Source: Motilibacter aurantiacus (lineage in GTDB: Bacteria; Actinomycetota; Actinomycetes; Motilibacterales; Motilibacteraceae). Taken from it: a DNA stretch of 38,753 nt. This document shows, in pieces, positions 16,541-24,062 of the stretch. The position numbers and the translations under genes were made by a program. Positions within the stretch are counted from its first letter, which is position 1. Each line of letters begins with the position of its first letter. Location of the stretch: assembly GCF_011250645.1 (NCBI RefSeq), contig NZ_JAANNO010000021.1, positions 1-38,753 on the forward strand, written 5' to 3'. The notes below the pieces were generated by a model. It was not told where the DNA came from, searched no databases, and worked only from the letters and a program-made list of their open reading frames with translations.

Positions 16541-16784
16541 GCGTCCGGCCGCAACGCGCCGCGGTTCCAGGGCGAGGACGTCGAGCGCGAGCCGTGGCTG
16601 GTGGACGAGGTGCGTGCCCTGGCCGCAGAGGGGCTGCACCCCGGGGCAGCTCGCGCCGGCGTAGGCGGTCCCGGGACGAGGGACGCCTGCCCGGCCCGTT
16701 GTCGGCAAGGATGGGGATGCAGCCGCCGGCCTCCAGCTCCAGGCCGACGGCGTCCAGCGCGAGGCGCTCGCCGAAGCGGCGCTG
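16541..16784 (+). pseudogene. Eroded C-terminal fragment of an aldo/keto reductase
   Basis: The frame through 16562-16630 reads RFQGEDVEREPWLVDEVRAL then AAE, which matches the PRFQGEN...LVD.VR.LAAE segment of aldo/keto reductases. A frame change near 16631 continues as GCTPGQLAPA, matching GCTPAQLALAW, with TAG at 16662-16664 where Trp (TGG) is expected. The same frame goes on as VPGRGTP and, later, DAAAGLQLQADGVQREALAE, matching the family's IPGT and C-terminal helix with a deletion between. The N-terminal two thirds are absent. A frameshift, a nonsense codon and a deletion mark it as dead. It fills part of the 458-bp gap between the GH16 and hrpB genes. Confidence 0.7.
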
Positions 16785-16901
16785 ACGCCCTCGAGGCGCA
16801 TCAGGGGCCTGCTCACGCGCCCACGCCAGCTCGCGCCGCCCGCGGGGCCGCCGGACCGGCCCGCGCCCGGTAGCGTGCCGGGCGCGGACGAAGGAGGCCG
16901 A

Positions 16902-19454
16902 GTGACCCGCACGAGGGGCCCGGAGCGGCCCGTCGACGGCCCCGCAGGGCTGCTGCCCGACCCGCGCGCCGTGCCGCAGTCCGCGCTCCCTGTCCGCTCT
17001 GCGCTGGCCGGCCTGGCCCGGGCACTGGAGGGCGGGTCCGCCGTGCTGGTGGCGCCGCCCGGCACCGGCAAGACCACGCTGGTCCCGCTCTGGCTCGCCG
17101 ACGCGGTCGCCGGCCGCGTCGTCGTCGCCGAGCCCCGCCGGGTCGCCGCGCGTGCCGCCGCGCGGAGGATGGCGTCGCTGCTCGGTGAGCAGGTGGGCGG
17201 GCGCGTCGGCTACACGGTCCGCGGTGACCGCCGGGCCTCGGCCGCGACCCGGGTCGAGGTGGTCACGACCGGCGTGCTCGTGCAGCGGCTGCAGCGCGAC
17301 CCCGAGCTGCCCGGGGTGGACGCCGTGGTGCTCGACGAGTGCCACGAGCGCCACCTCGACACCGACCTCGCGCTGGCCTTCTGCATCGACGTGCGCGCCG
17401 CGCTGCGACCGGAGCTGCTGCTGCTCGCGACGTCGGCCACCGCGGAGGCCGGCCGGCTGGCCCGCGTGCTCGGGGACGGCCCGCCGGCGCCCGTCGTCAC
17501 CGCCCGCGGCGCGCTGCACCCCATCGAGGTCGTGTGGGCGCCGCCACCGGCACCGGTGACCCCGCCGTACGGGCTCCGCGTCGACCCCCGGCTGCTCGAC
17601 GCGGTCGCGGCGACCATCCTGCGCGCGCTCGCGGAGGACGAGGGCGACGTCCTCGCCTTCCTGCCCGGGGTCGCCGAGATCCGGTCCGTCGCCGGGCGGC
17701 TCGGCGCCCTCGCGGGGGTGGACGTGGTCGCGTTGCACGGTCGGCTGCCCGCCGCGGAGCAGGACGCGGTGCTGCGGCCCGGGCCGCGGCGGCGCGTCGT
17801 GCTGGCCACGTCGGTGGCCGAGAGCAGCCTGACCGTGCCCGGCGTACGCGTCGTCGTGGACTCCGGGCTGGCCCGGGTGCCGCGCCTGGACCCCGCACGC
17901 GGGCTGGGCTCGCTGGTGACGGTCCGCGCGTCCCGCGCCGCGGCCGAGCAGCGTGCCGGGCGGGCCGGGCGCGAGGCGCCGGGGCGGGCGTACCGCTGCT
18001 GGAGCGAGGCCGACCAGGCCCGGCTCCCCGCGCAGCCCGAGCCGGAGGTCGCGGGCGCGGACCTGACCGGCTTCGCGCTGGAGCTGGCCCGGTGGGGCGC
18101 GCCCGGCGGTGCCGGGCTGGCGCTGCTCGACCAGCCGCCGGCCGGCGCCTTCGAGAGCGCGCTGGAGGCGCTGCGCGCGCTGGGCGCGATCGACTCCCAT
18201 GGCCGGGCGACCCCGCGCGGGCGGCGCCTCGGCGCGGTCGGCGCCGGCCCGCGGCTGGCCCGGGCCCTGCTCGACGGCGCGCCGCTCGTCGGCCGCCGGG
18301 CGGCCGCCGAGGTCGTGGCCCTGCTCGCCGAGCCGGGTGGCCAGGACGGCGACGACCTGCTCGCAGCCCTCTCGCGGCTGCGCGCCGGCCGGCCCGGGCC
18401 GAGCCGGGACGACAGCGCCGCTTGGCGGCAGGAGGCGCGCCGCCTCGAGGCCCTCGTCGACGCCGACGCGGCCCCGCCCGCGCCCGTGCCGCCGGACCTG
18501 GCCGCCGGGCTGGTCGTCGGGCTGGCCTTCCCCGAGCGGCTGGCCCGCGTGCGCGAGCCGGGCGGGACGGCGTACCTCATGACCGGCGGGACGGCGGTGG
18601 AGCTGGGCCCGGGCACCGCCCTGCACGGCGCGGAGTGGCTCGCGGTGGCGGTCGCGGACCGCGCGCCCGGGCGGTCCGCGGCGCGCGTGCGGGCGGCCGT
18701 GCCCGTCGACGAGGCGACGGCGCAGGAGGCCGCCCCGGGACTGCTCGCGGCCGAGGAGCGCGTGGCCTGGACGGGCGGCGACGTCGAGGCCGTACGCGTC
18801 GAGCGCCTCGGCGCGGTCGTGCTCGCCGAGCGCCGGCTGGACGCACCCGACCCCGCGCTGGTGCGCGCCGCCCTGCAGGAGGGGCTCCGCCGCGAGGGGC
18901 TCGCGCTGCTGCCGTGGAGCGCCGAGGCGACGGCGCTTCGGCAACGGCTGGCCTTCCTGCGCGGCGCGCTCGGGGAGCCGTGGCCGGACGTGGCCGACGC
19001 CGCGCTGCTCGACCGGGTCGACGAATGGCTCGGGCCCGAGCTGGCGACGGCGCGACGGCGGGCCGACCTCGCGCGGGTCGGCCTGGCGGCAGCGCTGCGC
19101 CGGATGCTGCCCTGGCCGGCGGCGGCGCGCCTGGACGAGCTCGCGCCGGAGCGGCTCGAGGTGCCGAGCGGGGCACGGCGGCGCGTCGACTACTCCGAGC
19201 CCGCCGCCCCCGTGCTGGCCGTGCCGGTGCAGGAGGCGTTCGGCTGGCTGGAGGGGCCGGTGCTGGCCGGCGGCGCCTGCCCGGTCGTGCTGCACCTGGT
19301 CTCACCGGCGGGCCGGCCGGTGGCGGTGACGCGGGACCTCGCGTCCTTCTGGCGGCAGGGCTACCCCCAGGTGCGCGCCGAGCTGCGCGGGCGCTACCCG
19401 AAGCATGCCTGGCCGGAGGACCCGCTGAGCGCGCCCCCGCGGCGTCGCCGATGA
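16902..19454 (+). CDS. hrpB: ATP-dependent helicase HrpB
   Basis: The 850-residue protein is a DEAH-type superfamily 2 helicase. Walker A is APPGTGKTT (about residues 51-59) and the DEAH box is DECH (145-148, within VVLDECHERHLDTDL). Helicase motifs ATSVAESSLTVPGV and QRAGRAGRE follow at about 300-360. The C-terminal HrpB domain is recognisable from PWPAAARLDELAPERLEVPSG and the end FWRQGYPQVRAELRGRYPKH. HrpB is thought to act on RNA or nucleoprotein; its role is poorly defined. GTG 16902 is preferred over GTG 16875 because AAGGAGG (16891-16897) lies at the right distance. A -10-like TAGCGT is at 16871-16876. The length is normal for the family. Confidence 0.93.
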   Translation: MTRTRGPERPVDGPAGLLPDPRAVPQSALPVRSALAGLARALEGGSAVLVAPPGTGKTTLVPLWLADAVAGRVVVAEPRRVAARAAARRMASLLGEQVGGRVGYTVRGDRRASAATRVEVVTTGVLVQRLQRDPELPGVDAVVLDECHERHLDTDLALAFCIDVRAALRPELLLLATSATAEAGRLARVLGDGPPAPVVTARGALHPIEVVWAPPPAPVTPPYGLRVDPRLLDAVAATILRALAEDEGDVLAFLPGVAEIRSVAGRLGALAGVDVVALHGRLPAAEQDAVLRPGPRRRVVLATSVAESSLTVPGVRVVVDSGLARVPRLDPARGLGSLVTVRASRAAAEQRAGRAGREAPGRAYRCWSEADQARLPAQPEPEVAGADLTGFALELARWGAPGGAGLALLDQPPAGAFESALEALRALGAIDSHGRATPRGRRLGAVGAGPRLARALLDGAPLVGRRAAAEVVALLAEPGGQDGDDLLAALSRLRAGRPGPSRDDSAAWRQEARRLEALVDADAAPPAPVPPDLAAGLVVGLAFPERLARVREPGGTAYLMTGGTAVELGPGTALHGAEWLAVAVADRAPGRSAARVRAAVPVDEATAQEAAPGLLAAEERVAWTGGDVEAVRVERLGAVVLAERRLDAPDPALVRAALQEGLRREGLALLPWSAEATALRQRLAFLRGALGEPWPDVADAALLDRVDEWLGPELATARRRADLARVGLAAALRRMLPWPAAARLDELAPERLEVPSGARRRVDYSEPAAPVLAVPVQEAFGWLEGPVLAGGACPVVLHLVSPAGRPVAVTRDLASFWRQGYPQVRAELRGRYPKHAWPEDPLSAPPRRRR

Positions 19455-19497
19455 GCCGCCCGCGGCGGGGCGGGGCGGGGGACGCCGGGAAGGCCGC

Positions 19498-19513
19498 TAC
19501 GGTTGCGCGCGTG
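19498..19513 (+). promoter_or_regulatory. -10 box placing a leaderless start on the lipoprotein gene
   Basis: TACGGT (19498-19503) lies exactly 7 nt before the GTG at 19511, so transcription would start on the start codon. The GTG has no ribosome site at normal spacing. The G-runs at about 19467-19481 lie just upstream. Confidence 0.5.
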
Positions 19514-19906
19514 CGCAGGTCCACCTCCGTCTCCCTCGGGCTCACGGCGCTGCTCGCCGCCGGGCTCACCGGCTGCGGCGGCTCCGACGGCGACGACGTC
19601 AATGCCGTCTGCGTCGACGCGCAGACCCAGCAGCGCGTCGACGACGACGAGTGCGACGACGACGCCTACAACGGCTCGGTGGCCGGGTCGCCGTTCCTCT
19701 GGTACTTCCTCGGCCGCGCCTCGGCCGTCCCGGCCTTCGGGGTCCCCGTCGTCGGGTACGCCGGCAGCTTCTCCCCGCCGGCCAGCCTCTCCGGCGTGCG
19801 CACGGGCATGCCCCGGGCGGGCGCGGCCAAGGGCTACACCGGCGGCAAGGTCACCAAGGTCTCCCGGGGCGGCTTCGGCTCCTCCGGTGGCAAGAGCGGC
19901 GGCTGA
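19511..19906 (+). CDS. Small lipoprotein, DUF1190/YgiB-like, first gene of the ATP-grasp/DUF350/channel set
   Basis: The 131-residue protein has a lipoprotein signal with lipobox LTGC (Cys near residue 22), so it should be anchored on the outer face of the membrane. An acidic Cys-containing segment follows (VCVDAQTQQRVDDDECDDD), then an aromatic stretch FLWYFLGRAS, and a Gly/Ser-rich end containing SRGGFGSSGG. That ending resembles the C-terminus of the DUF1190 (YgiB/YjfM) proteins found beside glutathionylspermidine-synthase-like genes in enterobacteria. The resemblance is from memory and needs a profile search. GTG 19511 is preferred over ATG 19451 because of the lipobox spacing and the -10 box 7 nt upstream. 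It is followed after 2 bp by the ATP-grasp gene, so the two are surely co-transcribed. Confidence 0.75.
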   Translation: MRRSTSVSLGLTALLAAGLTGCGGSDGDDVNAVCVDAQTQQRVDDDECDDDAYNGSVAGSPFLWYFLGRASAVPAFGVPVVGYAGSFSPPASLSGVRTGMPRAGAAKGYTGGKVTKVSRGGFGSSGGKSGG

Positions 19907-19908
19907 CG

Positions 19909-21114
19909 ATGTGGCGGCACTCCTCGCCACCCCGCAAGGACTGGCGCCGGACCGTCGAGTCGCAGGGGCTGGTCTACCCCACGACGAAGCACGCCGACGG
20001 CAGCGAGACGGCCTACTGGAACGAGTCCGCCTTCTACGAGCTGTCCGAGGCGGAGGTGGAGCACCTCGAGGAGGCGACCGAGGAGCTCCACCGGATGAGC
20101 ATCGAGGCCGCGCGCTACCTGGCGTCGGGGGAGCTGGGGGACCTCGGGCTGGTGCCCGGCGCTCTCGAGCTCGCCCGGGCCAGCCTGGAGCGCGGTGACG
20201 TAAGCGTCTACGGCCGTCTCGACCTGCGCTACGACGGCACCGAGCCGGCCAAGCTGCTGGAGTACAACGCCGACACCCCGACCGGGCTGGTCGAGGCGAG
20301 CGTGGCGCAGTGGTACTGGCTCGAGGACGTCATGCCCTCGACCGACCAGTGGAACTCCCTGCACGAGCGGCTGGTCCAGGCGTGGCGGTCGGCTCGGCCG
20401 AAGCTGCGTTCTCCTGTTGTGCACTTCGCACACCATCCGGACGACGAGACCAACGAGGAGTGGATGACCGTCGCGTACATGCGCGACGTCGCCACCGAGG
20501 CCGGCCTGGAGACCGTCGGGCTGACCGTGGCCGACATCGGGTGGGACTTCGACCGGCGCCGCTTCGTCGACCTGGTCGAGGCGCCCATCGACACGGCGTT
20601 CGTCCTGTACCCGTGGGAGGACATGCTCCGCGACGAGTTCGGGCGCCAGATCATGGCGGACCCGCTCGGGACGACGTGGGTCGAGCCCGCGTGGAAGGTC
20701 CTGGCCTCCAACAAGGCCCTCCTCGCCGCGCTGTGGCACTGCTTCCCGGACTCGGAGCACCTGCTCCCCGCGTACCTGGACGAGCCCGGCCCCCTGACCG
20801 AGTGGGTGGCCAAGCCGCTGCACGGGCGGGAGGGCGACGGCATCCGGGTCTCGGCGGCGGACGTCACGCACGAGCAGCGCAGCGAGCGCTACGGCGCCGA
20901 GGGCTACGTCTACCAGCAGTACGCGCCGCTGCCGGCCTTCGACGGCAACTACGCGGTCATCGGGGCCTGGGTCGTGGACGGCAAGGCGGCCGGTGCTGGG
21001 ATCCGCGAGTCGGACGGGCTCGTGACCGACAGCCGGGCCCGCTTCGTGCCGCACGCGCTGTCGGCGCCCCGGCCCGACCCGTCCACTGCTTCCGCGTGGC
21101 TGCGCGAAGCCTGA
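19909..21114 (+). CDS. Glutathionylspermidine-synthase-like ATP-grasp amidoligase (YgiC/YjfC type)
   Basis: The 401-residue protein starts at ATG 19909, 2 bp after the lipoprotein stop. It matches the synthetase domain of glutathionylspermidine synthase without the amidase half. Visible hallmarks are LLEYNADTPTGLVEASVAQW near 125, FAHHPDDETNEEWMTV near 175, LYPWEDMLRDEFG near 235, the ATP-grasp segment VAKPLHGREGDGI near 300 and a C-terminal YQQYAPLPAFDGNYAVIGAWV. The family joins a carboxylate to an amine with ATP. Actinobacteria generally use mycothiol rather than glutathione, so the real substrate is probably something else, perhaps a peptide or polyamine. Context with DUF350 and a K+ channel recurs in other bacteria and suggests an envelope or ion-stress role. 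Confidence 0.9.
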   Translation: MWRHSSPPRKDWRRTVESQGLVYPTTKHADGSETAYWNESAFYELSEAEVEHLEEATEELHRMSIEAARYLASGELGDLGLVPGALELARASLERGDVSVYGRLDLRYDGTEPAKLLEYNADTPTGLVEASVAQWYWLEDVMPSTDQWNSLHERLVQAWRSARPKLRSPVVHFAHHPDDETNEEWMTVAYMRDVATEAGLETVGLTVADIGWDFDRRRFVDLVEAPIDTAFVLYPWEDMLRDEFGRQIMADPLGTTWVEPAWKVLASNKALLAALWHCFPDSEHLLPAYLDEPGPLTEWVAKPLHGREGDGIRVSAADVTHEQRSERYGAEGYVYQQYAPLPAFDGNYAVIGAWVVDGKAAGAGIRESDGLVTDSRARFVPHALSAPRPDPSTASAWLREA

Positions 21115-21139
21115 CCTTCACTTCAGCGAAAGGGAGCAC

Positions 21140-21556
21140 ATGCTCGAGAGCCTCGGCTACGCACTCGCCTACACCGGCGTCGGCCTGGTGATGCTGTACG
21201 CCGGGTTCCTCGCCCTGGACCTGCTGACGCCCGGCAAGCTGTCGCACCGGATCTGGGGTGAGGGGAGCGTCAACGCGGCGGTCGTGTCCGCCGCCGGGAC
21301 GCTCGGGCTCGGCGGCATCGTCTTCACGGCGATCTGGACGAATGCCGAATCCGGCTTCGGTGATGCGCTGTGGTGGACGATCGTGTTCGGCCTCGTCGGC
21401 GTCGCGCTGCAGAGCGTGGCGTTCGTGCTGCTGGACCTCGTGACGCCGGGCAAGCTGGGAGCCATGGTGTGCGAGCGCGCGTTCGTGCCGGGGACGCTGG
21501 TCGTGGCGGCCTCGCAGCTGGCCGTCTCGCTGATCGTCATCGCCTCCATCGCCTGA
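21140..21556 (+). CDS. DUF350 family membrane protein (YjfL-like)
   Basis: The 138-residue protein starts at ATG 21140 with AAGGGAG upstream, 25 bp after the ATP-grasp gene. It has four predicted membrane helices arranged as two repeats. The conserved signature recurs as LDLLTPGKL (residues 26-34) and LDLVTPGKL (98-106), the mark of DUF350. The function of the family is unknown. It travels with glutathionylspermidine-synthase-like enzymes and often with channels or PspA-like proteins, so a role at the membrane in stress is inferred. The next gene follows after 5 bp. Confidence 0.9.
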   Translation: MLESLGYALAYTGVGLVMLYAGFLALDLLTPGKLSHRIWGEGSVNAAVVSAAGTLGLGGIVFTAIWTNAESGFGDALWWTIVFGLVGVALQSVAFVLLDLVTPGKLGAMVCERAFVPGTLVVAASQLAVSLIVIASIA

Positions 21557-21561
21557 GCCTC

Positions 21562-21957
21562 GTGTTCCGGCGCGCACGCGAGCTGGCCCTGCGGCTGGTC
21601 CTGAAGCTGGCCAACAACGGGCGGGTGCTGTTCTGGGCACTCCTGCTCGACTACGTGGCCTGTGCAGCCGCGTACGCCCTGCTGGAGGACAAGGGGCCCA
21701 TCTCCTCGCTGTGGTGGGCCATCGTCACCGGCTTCACCGTGGGCTACGGCGACTTCTACCCCGAGACGACCGCGGGGCGGGGGATCGGGGCCTTCCTGAT
21801 CGTGACCACGTGGTTCCTGTCGCTGCTCGCCGGGGCCTTCATCACGGCCCGCGCCGTGATCGACGCCGACGAGTTCAGCCACGAGGAGCAGGAGGAGATC
21901 AAGGCCTCCCTGCGGCGGATCGAGGAGCGGCTGGGGACGCTGCCGGCCGACACCTAG
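21562..21957 (+). CDS. Small two-helix potassium channel
   Basis: The 131-residue protein begins at GTG 21562, 5 bp after the DUF350 stop. It has a first membrane helix (about 22-43), a pore loop with the K+ selectivity filter TVGYGD (near residue 61) and a second membrane helix (about 73-97). The tail is charged and likely coiled (FSHEEQEEIKASLRRIEERL). This is the two-helix Ion_trans_2 architecture, a tetrameric K+ pore without a voltage sensor or an RCK domain. Its place as last gene of the set suggests that K+ flux is linked to the product of the ATP-grasp enzyme or to envelope stress. Its stop codon forms part of a palindrome shared with the convergent gene. Confidence 0.9.
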   Translation: MFRRARELALRLVLKLANNGRVLFWALLLDYVACAAAYALLEDKGPISSLWWAIVTGFTVGYGDFYPETTAGRGIGAFLIVTTWFLSLLAGAFITARAVIDADEFSHEEQEEIKASLRRIEERLGTLPADT

Positions 21958-21968
21958 CCGCGCGGCTA
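21955..21968. repeat. Perfect palindrome containing both convergent stop codons
   Basis: TAGCCGCGCGGCTA is a 14-bp perfect palindrome. Its left end is the TAG stop of the K+ channel gene; its right end is the complement of the TAG stop of the ThDP enzyme gene. Only 8 bp separate the two coding regions, and no other terminator is visible. Confidence 0.8.
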
Positions 21969-23759
21969 CCCCAGCTCCCGCTCCTGGCGGGCCTGCTCCG
22001 CCAGCAGCCGCAGCGCGCGCTCGCCCTCCGGGCCCTCCTGGGCGAGCGCGCCCCGCATGGAGTCGAGCTTCTGCTCGCCCGCCGGGAACGGCGGCAGCAG
22101 CGGGACCTCCGGGTCGACGACCGCCTCGAGCACGACGGGGCGGTCCGCGCGGAGCGCCGCCTCCCACGCGGGCCCCACCTGCTCCGGGGAGTCCACCCGG
22201 ATGCCGCGCAGCCCGAGCAGCTCGGCGTACGCCGCGAACGGGAACGCGGGCAGCCGCTGACTCGCCTCGAAGCGAGGGTCGCCCTCCATCTCCCGCTGCT
22301 CCCAGGTCACCTCGGCCAGGTCCCCGTTGTGCAGGACGCAGACGACGAAGCGCGGGTCGCTCCATTCGCGCCAGCGTGCAGCCACCGTGACGAGCTCGTT
22401 GATCCCGTTCATCTGCATCGCCCCGTCGCCGGCGAGGGCGACGAGCGGCCGGTCAGGGGCCTCGAGCTTGGCCGCGATGCCGTACGGCAGCGCCGACCCC
22501 ATGCTGGCCAGCGTCGAGGACAGGTGTGCCGGCACGCCCGGCGGAAGCGCCAGGTGCCGGGCGTACCAGTAGACGACCGACCCGACGTCGACGCTGACCC
22601 GCGCGTCCGCGGGAAGCCGGGGCGTGAGCGAGCGGATGACGAGCTCGGGGTTGAGCGGCTGGGCGGGCAGCTGCGCCCGGGCCTCGGCGAGCGCGTGCCA
22701 GCGCTCCACCGCGGCGACGACCTCCCGCCGCCAGCTGTCGTCGGGGCGGGGCTCGAGGAGCGGGAGCAGCGCGGTGAGCGTCTCCGCCGCGTCGCCGGGC
22801 AGCCCGACCTCGACGGGGTAGCGGTTGCCGAGGTTGCGCGGGTCGAGATCGACCTGGACCGCGCGCACCTGACCGGGCGGCGGGTAGAACTCCGTCCACG
22901 GGTCGTTGCTGCCGACGATGAGCAGCGTGTCGCACGAGCTCATCAGGAAGGCGCTCGCGCTCGTGCCCAGGTGCCCCATCACCCCGGTGCTCGCCGGGTG
23001 CCGCTCGTCCACGAACGGCTTGCCCAGCAGGCTCGTCGTGACGCCGGCGCCGAGCCGGTCGGCCACGGCCTGCACCAGCTCGCCTGCCTGCCGGGCGCCC
23101 TGCCCCACGAGCAGCGCGACCTTCCGTCCGGCGTTGAGGGCCTCGGCCGCCTCGCGCAGGTCCTCCTCCTGCGGGCGGACGCGCGGGCGGCGCCACTCCG
23201 CGCTGCTGGAGATGACGCCGTGCTGCTGGGGCAGCGGGTCGGGCGCGTCGAGCCCCCGGACGTCGTGGGGCAGGACGACCGCGCACGGCTGGCGGGTGGC
23301 GAGCGCCGTGCGGAAGGCGCGGTCGACCACCATCTGCGCCTGCTCCGCGGTCGACACCGTCTGCACGTACGCGGTGGCGTCGCCGAAGAGGGTCTGCAGG
23401 TCCACGCCCTGCTGGTACGCCGACCCCAGCACCGACCGCTGCTGCTGGCCCACGATCGCGACCACCGGGACCGAGTCCAGCTTGGCGTCGTAGAGGCCGT
23501 TGAGCAGGTGGATCGCGCCCGGCCCCTGCGTCGAGAGCATCACCCCGACCCCGCCGGCGTACTTCGCGTGGCCCACGGCCATGAGGGCGGCGTTCTCCTC
23601 GTGCCGGGCCTGGACGAGCTCCGGGCGGCCGCCCGCGCGTCGCAGGGCACCGAGCACGGTGTTGATGCCGTCGCCGGAGTAGCCGAAGACCCGGTGCACG
23701 CCCCAGGCCTGCAGCCGCTCGACGACGAGGTCGGCGACCAGCCGCCGGTCCTCAGCCAC
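21966..23759 (-). CDS. Thiamine-diphosphate-dependent enzyme, pyruvate oxidase/dehydrogenase (PoxB)-like
   Basis: The 597-residue protein has the three-domain layout of the pyruvate oxidase/acetolactate synthase family. The N-terminal domain carries FGYSGDGINTVLG and the catalytic glutamate in RHEENAALM (Glu54). The central domain follows at about 195-330. The C-terminal ThDP domain has GDGAMQMNGINELVT near 443, ending the metal motif with LHNGDLAEVTWEQRE. Relatives decarboxylate pyruvate and pass electrons to quinone or oxygen, and this sequence looks closer to PoxB than to biosynthetic acetolactate synthase. The GTG at 23759 is chosen because it overlaps the stop of the upstream small gene by 8 nt, which implies translational coupling; the frame stays open 21 codons further upstream. 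Substrate is inferred. Confidence 0.88.
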   Translation of the reverse strand: MAEDRRLVADLVVERLQAWGVHRVFGYSGDGINTVLGALRRAGGRPELVQARHEENAALMAVGHAKYAGGVGVMLSTQGPGAIHLLNGLYDAKLDSVPVVAIVGQQQRSVLGSAYQQGVDLQTLFGDATAYVQTVSTAEQAQMVVDRAFRTALATRQPCAVVLPHDVRGLDAPDPLPQQHGVISSSAEWRRPRVRPQEEDLREAAEALNAGRKVALLVGQGARQAGELVQAVADRLGAGVTTSLLGKPFVDERHPASTGVMGHLGTSASAFLMSSCDTLLIVGSNDPWTEFYPPPGQVRAVQVDLDPRNLGNRYPVEVGLPGDAAETLTALLPLLEPRPDDSWRREVVAAVERWHALAEARAQLPAQPLNPELVIRSLTPRLPADARVSVDVGSVVYWYARHLALPPGVPAHLSSTLASMGSALPYGIAAKLEAPDRPLVALAGDGAMQMNGINELVTVAARWREWSDPRFVVCVLHNGDLAEVTWEQREMEGDPRFEASQRLPAFPFAAYAELLGLRGIRVDSPEQVGPAWEAALRADRPVVLEAVVDPEVPLLPPFPAGEQKLDSMRGALAQEGPEGERALRLLAEQARQERELG

Positions 23760-24003
23760 CCGGGCGGCTGTCCACGTCCGACGCCGCGGGCGTGCCCGCG
23801 TCCGTCGCCTCCGCGGGGACACCGTGCGCCGGGTCCAGGCTCACGTCGCTGATCGGGTGGCCCTCCGCCGTGCCGGGCACCTCCGCGGAGGGGTCGAGCG
23901 TGCGGCCCGACCCGCTCGCCGCCGGGATGCCGCGGTCGAGCGCCTGCTCGCCGTACCTGTCGCCGCCGTGCTCCCCGGCCTGCGGTGTCGTCTCGTCCGT
24001 CAT
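23752..24003 (-). CDS. Small disordered protein of unknown function coupled to the ThDP enzyme
   Basis: The 83-residue product is rich in Gly, Pro, Ala, Asp and Glu, with no hydrophobic core, signal peptide or known motif. It is probably intrinsically disordered and cytoplasmic. GAAGG lies upstream of the ATG at a usable distance. Its stop overlaps the start of the PoxB-like gene, so the two are co-translated and may interact or simply be co-regulated. I do not recognise a family. Confidence 0.6.
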   Translation of the reverse strand: MTDETTPQAGEHGGDRYGEQALDRGIPAASGSGRTLDPSAEVPGTAEGHPISDVSLDPAHGVPAEATDAGTPAASDVDSRPGG

Positions 24004-24062
24004 GCCGGCCTTCTAGCCGCTGAGCCGCCGTTCAACCGCCCCGGACGGCACGTACGCCCGGC

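Noticed and set aside
19467-19481. G-run stretch as a G-quadruplex regulator of the lipoprotein gene
   Set aside because: Runs of four G are expected in such GC-rich DNA and the -10 box lies downstream of it; no specific support.
19451-19510. ATG 19451 as the lipoprotein start
   Set aside because: It would add 20 residues before a normal lipoprotein signal and has no good ribosome site; GTG 19511 has a -10 box at leaderless spacing.
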